Below are positions 14,387 through 21,495 of a DNA stretch of 22,418 nt, one piece after another. This DNA is from Rhodoferax sp. UBA5149 (GTDB lineage Bacteria > Pseudomonadota > Gammaproteobacteria > Burkholderiales > Burkholderiaceae_C). Position numbers and translations under genes: made by a program. The notes beneath the pieces are model-generated. The model had not been told where the DNA came from and did not search any database. It saw only the letters and a program-made list of their open reading frames with translations. The stretch lies in assembly GCF_002413825.1 (NCBI RefSeq), contig NZ_DHXT01000229.1, positions 4,469 to 26,886 on the forward strand. The letters run 5' to 3'. Positions within the stretch are counted from its first letter, which is position 1. Each line of letters starts with the position of its first letter.

Positions 14387-14989
14387 ATGTTGCTCGACGC
14401 CGCTGAATCTCAACTCGTTTTGGTCGACTACCAAATCCAACTGATGCCCGCCATTTTTGAAGGTTCCCTGGTGCTGGCTAATGCGGTGCGCCTGGGGCAG
14501 CTGGCCCGACTGATGGAAGTGCCGGTGTGGGGCACTGAACAGAACCCGTCCAAACTGGGCGAAAACGTGGCCGAGGTCAGGGCCTTGGCCGCTCAGACCT
14601 TGAGCAAGATGCATTTCAGCGGCGTGGAGGAAGGCTTGGGCGAATGGTTGCGTCCGCCCGCCAAACCCGTGGCAGGCAATGCCCGCAGCTTGCCCAAGCA
14701 CTTGCAAAAGCCCGCAGCGAATGCGGACGAGCGCAACACGGTGGTGATCGCCGGTTGCGAAGCGCATATCTGCCTGCTGCAAACCGCCCTTGATTTGCTG
14801 GAAGACGAGTTCGATGTCTGGGTGGTGACCGACGCCTGCAGCTCGCGCACCGAGCGCAACCGGGACGCAGCGTTTGACCGGTTGGCCGGTGCAGGGGCGG
14901 AGCTCGTGACGACCGAGATGGTGGCGTTTGAGTGGCTACGCACCGCGGAACACCCGGCTTTCCAGGCGGTTCAGGCGCTGATCAAGTAA
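14387..14989 (+). CDS. Isochorismatase-family cysteine hydrolase
   Basis: This 200-aa hydrolase has the isochorismatase-like fold and an apparent catalytic triad of Asp14 (LVLVDYQ), Lys74 (LSKMHFSG) and Cys124 (VIAGCEAHICLLQTAL). WVVTDACSSR and the VTTEMVAFEWL segment near the end are also typical of the YcaC-like branch. Members hydrolyse amides such as nicotinamide or other small substrates, and the substrate here is unknown. An insertion at about 88-116 (LRPPAKPVAGNARSL and following) lengthens the middle loop. It lies 114 bp after acuI and about 100 bp before prpE, all on the same strand. Confidence 0.88.
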   Translation: MLLDAAESQLVLVDYQIQLMPAIFEGSLVLANAVRLGQLARLMEVPVWGTEQNPSKLGENVAEVRALAAQTLSKMHFSGVEEGLGEWLRPPAKPVAGNARSLPKHLQKPAANADERNTVVIAGCEAHICLLQTALDLLEDEFDVWVVTDACSSRTERNRDAAFDRLAGAGAELVTTEMVAFEWLRTAEHPAFQAVQALIK

Positions 14990-15048
14990 GGTTTCAAGGG
15001 TCTTGCCGACTGGATGTGGGTAAGTCAGGCTGTTGCAAGCTGCCTATT

Positions 15049-15054
15049 TATAAT
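15049..15054 (+). promoter_or_regulatory. Candidate -10 box upstream of prpE
   Basis: A perfect TATAAT lies 38 nt before the prpE ATG and would give a leader of about 30 nt containing the GGAG ribosome-binding site. No -35 hexamer is seen at 16-18 bp; TTGCAA (15033-15038) is too close. It is a candidate only. Confidence 0.3.
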
Positions 15055-15091
15055 TATGAATTCAGTTTACGACCCGACTGGAGACAAAATA

Positions 15092-16987
15092 ATGACAACG
15101 TATGCCGATTTCTATCGTCGCTCCCTCACCGAGCGTGACGCTTTTTGGGCCGAACAGGCCCAACTCATTGAATGGAAAACCCAGCCTCGGCAAATTTGCG
15201 ACTACAGCAATCCACCGTTTGCCAACTGGTTTGTGGGCGGCACCACCAATTTGTGCCACAACGCGGTGGATCGGCATCTCAAAGACCGACCCGACCAAGC
15301 GGCGTTGATCTTCGTCTCCACCGAGACCAACGACGAAAAGGTCTATTCCTTTCGCGAACTGCATGCCGAAGTACAACGCATGGCGGCCGCCCTCAAGGAC
15401 TTGGGCGTGCAAAAGGGCGATCGGGTTCTGATTTACATGCCCATGATCGCCGAAGCGGCGTTTGCCATGTTGGCCTGCACACGCATTGGCGCGATTCACT
15501 CGGTGGTGTTCGGTGGCTTTGCCTCGGGCTCGCTGGCCTCGCGTATTGAAGACGCCGAGCCCAAGTTGATCATCAGCGCCGATGCCGGCTCGCGCGGCGG
15601 CAAGGCGGTTGCCTACAAACCCTTGCTGGACGAAGCGATTCGCCTCTCCAGCTACAAGCCGGACGCCGTGCTGCTGGTCGATCGTCAGCTGGTTGCTATG
15701 AATTTAATAGCTGGTCGCGACCATTTGTGGGGGGCTTTGCGGCAAAAACACTTCAATACGGTGGTGGATTGCGAGTGGGTGGACGCCACGCACGCCAGCT
15801 ATACGCTCTACACCAGCGGCACCACCGGCAAGCCCAAAGGCGTGCAGCGCGACACCGGTGGCTATGCCGTGGCGCTGGCCGCCAGCATGAAGCATATTTA
15901 CTGCGGCAATGCGGGAGAAACTTATTTTTCCACCAGCGACATTGGTTGGGTGGTGGGCCACAGCTACATCGTCTATGGGCCCCTGATCGCCGGCATGGCG
16001 ACCATCATGTATGAAGGTCTGCCCACACGTCCGGACGGTGGTATCTGGTGGAGTCTGGTCGAGAAATACAAAGTCACCGTGATGTTCAGCGCGCCCACGG
16101 CGGTGCGGGTGTTGAAGAAGCAAGACCCGGCTTTGCTCACGAAATACGACCTCTCCAGTCTGCGCGCCCTGTTCCTGGCCGGTGAGCCCCTGGACGAACC
16201 CACCGCCCAGTGGATCAGTCAGGGCTTGGGCAAGCCGATCATCGACAACTACTGGCAGACCGAGACCGGCTGGCCGATCCTTTCCCTCTGCAATGGGGTG
16301 GAACCCATGGCCACCAAGTTCGGCTCACCCGGCAAGGCCGTCTATGGCTACAACGTCAAGCTGCTGGATGACCAGACCGGCGAGGAGTTGACCGGCCCCA
16401 ACCAGAAAGGCGTGGTCGCCATCGAAGGCCCGTTGCCGCCGGGTTGCTTGCAGACCGTGTGGCGTGACGATGAGCGTTTCGTCAAAACCTATTGGTCCAG
16501 CGTGCCGGGCAAAATGGTTTACAGCACCTTTGACTGGGGTATTCGCGATGCCGATGGTTACTTCTTCATCCTGGGTCGCACCGATGACGTGATCAACGTG
16601 GCCGGGCACCGCCTGGGTACGCGCGAGATTGAAGAAAGCATCTCGGCCCATCCCAATATTGCCGAGGTGGCGGTGGTGGGAGTGGCCGATCAGCTCAAGG
16701 GCCAGGTGGCCATGGCCTTTGCCGTGGTCAAAGACGCCAGCCTGCTGACCGATGACGCTGCACGCCTCAAGCTGGAGGGCGAGATCATGAAGCTGGTCGA
16801 CAACGATCTCGGTGCCGTGGCCCGGCCAGCGCGCGTGCGCTTTGTCACTATCCTGCCGAAAACCCGTAGCGGCAAGCTGCTGCGGCGGGCTGTGCAGGCG
16901 GTCTGTGAAGGCCGTGATCCTGGCGATCTGACCACCATGGACGACCCGGCAGCGCTGCAGCAAATCAAGGATTTGATAACGGGGTAG
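15092..16987 (+). CDS. prpE: Propionyl-CoA synthetase (propionate-CoA ligase)
   Basis: PrpE activates propionate with ATP and CoA to propionyl-CoA. The 631-aa protein matches enterobacterial PrpE closely along its length: the adenylation motif YTLYTSGTTGKPKG (237-250) followed by VQRDTGGYAVALA, SDIGWVVGHSYIVY, AGEPLDEPTA, DNYWQTETGWPI, FDWGIRDADGYFFILGRTDD, GHRLGTREIEESI and the catalytic Lys595 in PKTRSGKLLRR. The ATG at 15092 is chosen because homology begins at TTYADFYRRS and GGAG lies about 8 nt upstream; an in-frame start at 15014 would add 26 unmatched residues. A short palindrome lies inside the gene at residues about 201-206. AcuI upstream supplies the same product. Confidence 0.96.
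   Translation: MTTYADFYRRSLTERDAFWAEQAQLIEWKTQPRQICDYSNPPFANWFVGGTTNLCHNAVDRHLKDRPDQAALIFVSTETNDEKVYSFRELHAEVQRMAAALKDLGVQKGDRVLIYMPMIAEAAFAMLACTRIGAIHSVVFGGFASGSLASRIEDAEPKLIISADAGSRGGKAVAYKPLLDEAIRLSSYKPDAVLLVDRQLVAMNLIAGRDHLWGALRQKHFNTVVDCEWVDATHASYTLYTSGTTGKPKGVQRDTGGYAVALAASMKHIYCGNAGETYFSTSDIGWVVGHSYIVYGPLIAGMATIMYEGLPTRPDGGIWWSLVEKYKVTVMFSAPTAVRVLKKQDPALLTKYDLSSLRALFLAGEPLDEPTAQWISQGLGKPIIDNYWQTETGWPILSLCNGVEPMATKFGSPGKAVYGYNVKLLDDQTGEELTGPNQKGVVAIEGPLPPGCLQTVWRDDERFVKTYWSSVPGKMVYSTFDWGIRDADGYFFILGRTDDVINVAGHRLGTREIEESISAHPNIAEVAVVGVADQLKGQVAMAFAVVKDASLLTDDAARLKLEGEIMKLVDNDLGAVARPARVRFVTILPKTRSGKLLRRAVQAVCEGRDPGDLTTMDDPAALQQIKDLITG
15695..15711. repeat. GCTAT-N7-ATAGC palindrome inside prpE
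   Basis: GCTAT (15695-15699) and ATAGC (15707-15711) surround an AT-rich 7-nt centre GAATTTA in an otherwise GC-rich gene. It encodes residues about 201-206 (VAMNLI), in a variable loop before the ATP motif. Spacing and arms match the intergenic copy at 12583-12601. Confidence 0.4.
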
Positions 16988-17000
16988 CTCGGCGCTCGAT

Positions 17001-17046
17001 GCCCGCGATTTTATGCAGGGCTTCTTTTGGTGGCACAATCGCGGGC
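17001..17046. promoter_or_regulatory. 10-bp inverted repeat upstream of sucA
   Basis: GCCCGCGATT (17001-17010) and its exact complement AATCGCGGGC (17037-17046) are separated by 26 bp, 14 bp after the prpE stop and 124 bp before the sucA ATG. No T-run follows, so it is not a standard terminator. CACAAT (17034-17039), a plausible -10 box for sucA, overlaps the right arm, so the repeat could be an operator. Confidence 0.4.
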
Positions 17047-17138
17047 GTTACTAGGCCCTTCCCCGCCACAGTCGCATCCGCCAAACGGTTCAGCCGTGAC
17101 GCGGAAGGTTAATCAACAAGCAGCTTTAACCAGCTAAT

Positions 17139-17155
17139 GTTCCCTGAAGGGGAAC
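17139..17155 (+). promoter_or_regulatory. Stem-loop abutting the sucA ribosome-binding site
   Basis: GTTCCC (17139-17144) and GGGAAC (17150-17155) form a perfect 6-bp stem with a 5-nt loop. The sucA Shine-Dalgarno GGAGG (17156-17160) begins at the very next base, 10 nt before the ATG. Such a placement could tune ribosome access. Confidence 0.4.
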
Positions 17156-17170
17156 GGAGGTCAGCGGAAT

Positions 17171-20074
17171 ATGAGTGAGACTACGTCCCAAGCGGCGACT
17201 ACGACGGCATCGGCGCCTTCGTCGGTTTATCAAGCCTACGAGGCAAATACCTATCTTTTTGGTGGCAACGCACCGTACGTCGAAGAGATGTACGAAAACT
17301 ATCTTGCCAACCCAGGCAGCGTGCTCGACACCTGGCGTGATTATTTCGATGCGTTGCAACATGTGCCCGCCGTGGATGGCAGCAATGCCAAGGACGTGCC
17401 TCACCTGCCGGTAGTCAATGCCTTTGCCGAACGCGCCAAACGCGGTGGCACCAAAGTTGTCGTGGCCAGCGTCGACGCTGAAATGGGGCGCAAGCGCACG
17501 GCGGTGCAGCAGTTGATTGCGGCGTACCGCAATGTGGGCGCGCGCTGGGCCGATCTGGACCCCCTGAAACGTGCGGAGCGCGAAAAAATTCCTGAGCTCG
17601 AGCCCTCGTTCTACGGCTTCAGTGACGCTGACCAGGAAGCTGTGTTCAACACCAGCAATACCTTCTTCGGCAAAGAAACCATGAGCTTGCGCGAGTTGAT
17701 GAACGCGCTGCGTGAGACGTATTGCGGCACGATTGGTGCCGAATACATGTACACCACGGATCAGAACCAGAAGCGCTGGTGGCAGCAAAAGCTGGAGAGC
17801 ATTCGCAGCAAGCCCACTTTTACCGCAGAGAAAAAGACACATATCCTGGACCGTTTGACGGCGGCTGAGGGGTTGGAGCGTTTCTTGCACACCAAATACG
17901 TGGGGCAAAAGCGTTTTTCACTCGAAGGGGGTGAGAGCTTTATCGCCGCCATGGACGAACTCATTCAGCTGGCGGGCGCCAAAGGCGTGCAGGAGATTGT
18001 CATTGGCATGGCCCACCGCGGCCGCCTGAACGTGCTGGTCAACTCGCTGGGCAAGATGCCCGCTGATTTGTTTGCCGAGTTCGACCATACCGCGCCCGAA
18101 GAGTTGACCAGTGGTGACGTGAAATACCACCAGGGCTTCAGTTCCGATGTGTCGACCGCCGGCGGGCCGGTGCACTTGGCACTGGCCTTCAATCCCTCGC
18201 ACCTGGAGATCGTGAACCCGGTCGTGGAAGGCTCGGTGCGTGCCCGCATGGATCGCCGTGCCGATCCGCACGGCAAGCAGGTGCTGCCGGTGCTGGTGCA
18301 CGGCGACGCGGCCTTTGCTGGCCAGGGCGTGATCATGGAAACGCTGGCGCTGGCCGAAACGCGGGGTTACTCCACGGGTGGCACGGTGCACATCGTGATC
18401 AACAACCAGATCGGTTTCACCACCAGCGACCCGCGTGACAGCCGCTCCTCTTTGTATTGCACGGACATCGTCAAGATGATCGAGTCGCCGGTGCTGCACG
18501 TGAACGGCGACGATCCCGAGGCCGTGGTGCTGGCCACGCAACTGGCCCTGGAGTTCCGCATGGAATTCCGCAAGGACGTGGTGGTCGACATCATTTGCTT
18601 CCGCAAGTTGGGCCACAACGAGCAGGACACACCTGCGCTGACGCAGCCCCTGATGTACAAGAAGGTCGCCCAGCATCCTGGTACTCGTCGTCTGTATGCC
18701 GACAAGCTGTCGGCCCAGGGCTTCGGTGCGGAGCTCGGTGATGACATGGTCAAAGCCTTTCGTGCCGCCATGGACGCCGGCAAACATACGCAAGATCCTG
18801 CGCTGACCAATTTCAAGAGCAAGTACGCGGTGGACTGGTCGCCTTACTTGGGCAAGAAGTGGACGGACGCTGCCGACACGGCCATTCCGATGGCCGAATG
18901 GAAACGTTTGGCGGAGCGCATGACGACCCTGCCGGACACGATTGCACCGCACCAGCTGGTGAAGAAGGTCTATGCCGACCGGGCAGCGATGGGATGCGGC
19001 GAGATTCCCGTGGATTGGGGCATGGGCGAACACATGGCGTTTGCCTCGCTGGTGGCCAGCGGCTACCCGGTGCGCCTGAGCGGTGAGGATTGTGGCCGCG
19101 GCACGTTTACCCACCGGCACGCCGTAATTCACGACCAGAATCGTGAAAAATTTGACGAAGGAATCTACACACCGCTGGAAAACGTCGCGGACGGGCAAGC
19201 CCCCTTTGTGGTGATCGACTCCATCCTGTCCGAGGAGGCGGTGCTGGCGTTTGAGTATGGCTATGCATCCAATGACCCCAGCACGCTGGTCATCTGGGAA
19301 GCCCAGTTTGGCGATTTCGTCAATGGGGCACAGGTGGTGATCGATCAGTTCATCGCTTCGGGCGAGGTGAAGTGGGGCCGGGTCAACGGCATCACACTGA
19401 TGCTGCCGCACGGCTACGAAGGCCAGGGCCCGGAGCACAGCTCGGCGCGCCTGGAGCGCTTCATGCAGCTCAGCGCTGACAGCAATATGCAGGTGGTACA
19501 GCCCACCACGGCCAGCCAGATATTCCACGTGCTGCGCCGCCAGATGGTTCGCAACCTGCGGAAACCGCTGATCATCATGACGCCCAAATCGCTGCTGCGC
19601 GCCAAGGATGCGGCTTCGCCGCTGAGCGAGTTCACCAAGGGCGGCTTCCAGACGGTGATCCCGGAAAACAAGGCGCTCAAGGCCGACAAGGTCAAACGCG
19701 TGGTGGTCTGTTCCGGCAAGGTGTACTACGACCTGGTGAAGAAGCGTGAAGAAAAGGGCGCCGACGACGTGGCCATCCTGCGCGTGGAACAGCTTTATCC
19801 GTTCCCGCACAAGGTGTTTGCCGCCGAGCTCAAGAAGTACCCCAATGCGACCGAGCTTGTCTGGTGCCAGGATGAGCCGCAAAACCAGGGTGCCTGGTTT
19901 TTCGTTCAGCATTACATCCACGAAAACATGGCTGATGGGCAAAAGCTGGGCTACTCGGGACGTGCTGCCTCTGCCTCGCCGGCGGTGGGTTACGCGCATC
20001 TGCATCTGGAGCAGCAGAAAGCGCTGGTTGAAGGCGCGTTTGGCAAGCTCAAAGGTTCGATCCTGAGCAAATAG
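17171..20074 (+). CDS. sucA: 2-oxoglutarate dehydrogenase E1 component
   Basis: SucA is the thiamine-diphosphate-dependent E1 subunit that decarboxylates 2-oxoglutarate and passes the succinyl group to SucB in the TCA-cycle complex. The 967-aa protein starts with a Ser/Thr/Ala-rich leader and the helix YLFGGNAPYVEEMYENYLANP (29-49) used by E1o to contact its partners. GMAHRGRLNVL (279-289), NPSHLEIVNPVVEGSVRA (341-358), GDAAFAGQG (378-386) and NNQIGFTT (411-418) form the ThDP/Mg site; LGHNEQDTPALTQP follows. The C-terminal half has MLPHGYEGQGPEHSSARLERF and ends with WCQDEPQNQGAW. Length is normal. It is the first gene of sucA-sucB-lpdA. Confidence 0.98.
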   Translation: MSETTSQAATTTASAPSSVYQAYEANTYLFGGNAPYVEEMYENYLANPGSVLDTWRDYFDALQHVPAVDGSNAKDVPHLPVVNAFAERAKRGGTKVVVASVDAEMGRKRTAVQQLIAAYRNVGARWADLDPLKRAEREKIPELEPSFYGFSDADQEAVFNTSNTFFGKETMSLRELMNALRETYCGTIGAEYMYTTDQNQKRWWQQKLESIRSKPTFTAEKKTHILDRLTAAEGLERFLHTKYVGQKRFSLEGGESFIAAMDELIQLAGAKGVQEIVIGMAHRGRLNVLVNSLGKMPADLFAEFDHTAPEELTSGDVKYHQGFSSDVSTAGGPVHLALAFNPSHLEIVNPVVEGSVRARMDRRADPHGKQVLPVLVHGDAAFAGQGVIMETLALAETRGYSTGGTVHIVINNQIGFTTSDPRDSRSSLYCTDIVKMIESPVLHVNGDDPEAVVLATQLALEFRMEFRKDVVVDIICFRKLGHNEQDTPALTQPLMYKKVAQHPGTRRLYADKLSAQGFGAELGDDMVKAFRAAMDAGKHTQDPALTNFKSKYAVDWSPYLGKKWTDAADTAIPMAEWKRLAERMTTLPDTIAPHQLVKKVYADRAAMGCGEIPVDWGMGEHMAFASLVASGYPVRLSGEDCGRGTFTHRHAVIHDQNREKFDEGIYTPLENVADGQAPFVVIDSILSEEAVLAFEYGYASNDPSTLVIWEAQFGDFVNGAQVVIDQFIASGEVKWGRVNGITLMLPHGYEGQGPEHSSARLERFMQLSADSNMQVVQPTTASQIFHVLRRQMVRNLRKPLIIMTPKSLLRAKDAASPLSEFTKGGFQTVIPENKALKADKVKRVVVCSGKVYYDLVKKREEKGADDVAILRVEQLYPFPHKVFAAELKKYPNATELVWCQDEPQNQGAWFFVQHYIHENMADGQKLGYSGRAASASPAVGYAHLHLEQQKALVEGAFGKLKGSILSK

Positions 20075-20157
20075 AGACGTCTTGACGAGTTGGGTCAGAC
20101 TTTGCTCGCTGCGGTCTGTCCCGCCAGGCTTGAAAAATATATACCGAAAGAATTGAT

Positions 20158-21405
20158 ATGGCTATCGTAGAAGTAAAAGTTCCGCAGCTGTCGGAATCCG
20201 TGGCTGAGGCCACCATGCTGCAATGGAAGAAGAAGGTGGGGGACGCCGTTGCAATCGACGAAATCCTGATTGAGATCGAAACTGACAAAGTGGTGCTGGA
20301 AGTGCCAGCCCCTGCGGCCGGGGTGCTGGTTGAGTTGCTGGTGGGTGACGGCGGCACGGTCGCGGCCGAACAGTTGATTGCCCGCATTGACACCGAAGGC
20401 AAGACCGGGGCCGCTGTTGCTGTGCCAGCGTCGGTTGCCGTGATGGTGTCTGCTGCGGCCGCGACTGCGGGTGCCTCGATGGCCGGTGTGCCCATGCCAG
20501 CTGCTGCCAAACTGATGGCGGACAAGCAGCTGGCAGCCGGAACCGTTGCCGGTACCGGCAAAGATGGTCGGGTCACCAAGGGCGACGTCTTGGGTGCGGT
20601 GGCCGCCGCTTCTGCTCCTAAAATTGTAGCTGCTTCTGCAATGCCGGCGAGGGCTACAGCTGCTTTATTGCCACAAGTTGCAGCGCCGGCGGTGTCCCTG
20701 GGTGAGCGCCCCGAGCAACGCGTGCCCATGAGCCGTTTGCGCGCCCGCGTGGCGGAACGTCTGTTGCAGTCGCAGTCCACCGCCGCGATTTTGACCACCT
20801 TCAACGAGGTCAATATGGCGCCGGTCATGGAAATGCGCAAACGCTTCCAGGACAAGTTCGAGAAAGAACACGGCGTCAAGATTGGCTTCATGAGCTTCTT
20901 CGTCAAGGCGGCGGTGCATGCCCTGAAGAAATTTCCGATGCTCAACGCCTCGGTTGACGGCAACGACATCGTCTACCACGGCTACTTTGACATCGGCATT
21001 GCAGTCGGGTCACCGCGCGGCCTGGTGGTGCCCATTTTGCGCAATGCGGACCAGATGAGCTTTGCCGAGATCGAGAAGAAGATTGCCGAGTACGGCGCCA
21101 AGGCCCGTGACGGCAAACTGGGCATTGAAGAGATGACCGGCGGCACGTTCTCGATCAGCAATGGCGGCACCTTCGGCTCGATGCTGTCGACGCCCATCAT
21201 CAACCCGCCGCAGTCGGCCATTTTGGGCGTGCACGCGACCAAAGACCGGGCCGTGGTGGAAAACGGTCAGGTGGTGGTGCGTCCCATCAACTACCTCGCC
21301 ATGAGCTACGACCACCGCATCATTGACGGCCGCGAAGCCGTCCTCGGTTTGGTGGCGATGAAAGAGGCGCTGGAAGATCCGGCCCGCCTTCTCTTTGACA
21401 TCTAA
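20158..21405 (+). CDS. sucB: Dihydrolipoyl succinyltransferase, E2 of 2-oxoglutarate dehydrogenase
   Basis: SucB forms the core of the complex and transfers succinyl to CoA. The 415-aa protein has one lipoyl domain (2-78) with lipoylated Lys44 in EIETDKVVLEVP. An Ala/Val-rich linker leads to the E1/E3-binding domain (about 112-149; MPAAAKLMADKQLAAG, GTGKDGRVTKGDVL). A second Ala/Pro linker (150-180) precedes the catalytic domain (about 185-415), with His386 and Asp390 in MSYDHRIIDGREAV. The second linker DNA holds an AT-richer inverted-repeat segment. The gene starts 83 bp after sucA and has only a weak purine-rich ribosome-binding site (GAAAGAA). Confidence 0.97.
   Translation: MAIVEVKVPQLSESVAEATMLQWKKKVGDAVAIDEILIEIETDKVVLEVPAPAAGVLVELLVGDGGTVAAEQLIARIDTEGKTGAAVAVPASVAVMVSAAAATAGASMAGVPMPAAAKLMADKQLAAGTVAGTGKDGRVTKGDVLGAVAAASAPKIVAASAMPARATAALLPQVAAPAVSLGERPEQRVPMSRLRARVAERLLQSQSTAAILTTFNEVNMAPVMEMRKRFQDKFEKEHGVKIGFMSFFVKAAVHALKKFPMLNASVDGNDIVYHGYFDIGIAVGSPRGLVVPILRNADQMSFAEIEKKIAEYGAKARDGKLGIEEMTGGTFSISNGGTFGSMLSTPIINPPQSAILGVHATKDRAVVENGQVVVRPINYLAMSYDHRIIDGREAVLGLVAMKEALEDPARLLFDI
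20618..20670. repeat. Possible decayed palindromic repeat in the sucB linker
   Basis: TGTAGC (20625-20630) and GCTACA (20653-20658) form a 6-bp inverted repeat with a 22-nt loop, inside a stretch beginning CCTAAAATTGTAGCTGCTTC whose composition differs from the gene around it. It encodes part of the flexible linker (about residues 154-170). It resembles AAAATTGATAGCTGCTT-type intergenic repeats I recall from Comamonadaceae, but this needs comparison. Confidence 0.3.
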
Positions 21406-21419
21406 ATCGCACGCCTGAC

Positions 21420-21468
21420 AGACCTACCTTTTTTGGCCGGACTGCCGGTCCGTGCCATCGGTGGGTCT
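21420..21468 (+). other. Nested stem-loop in the sucB-lpdA gap
   Basis: An outer stem pairs AGACCTACC (21420-21428) with GGTGGGTCT (21460-21468), allowing one G-U pair. An inner stem pairs GGCCGGAC (21435-21442) with GTCCGTGCC (21448-21456) with one bulged base. No T-run follows the structure, so it is not a classic terminator. An mRNA processing or stability element between cistrons is possible. Confidence 0.4.
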
Positions 21469-21495
21469 TTCTTCTACTGACTAAATGGAATTTTC

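Noticed and set aside
15014..15091. In-frame 26-residue N-terminal extension of prpE
   Set aside because: PrpE homology and the GGAG site point to ATG 15092; the extension also spans the candidate TATAAT promoter box.
17918..20005. A long open frame of about 695 codons on the minus strand opposite sucA
   Set aside because: It is fully antisense to an unmistakable sucA, has no recognisable motifs and an odd His/Arg/Val-rich composition typical of reverse-strand frames in GC-rich genes.
20083..20110. TTGACG as a -35 box for a separate sucB promoter
   Set aside because: No -10-like hexamer occurs at 16-18 bp downstream.
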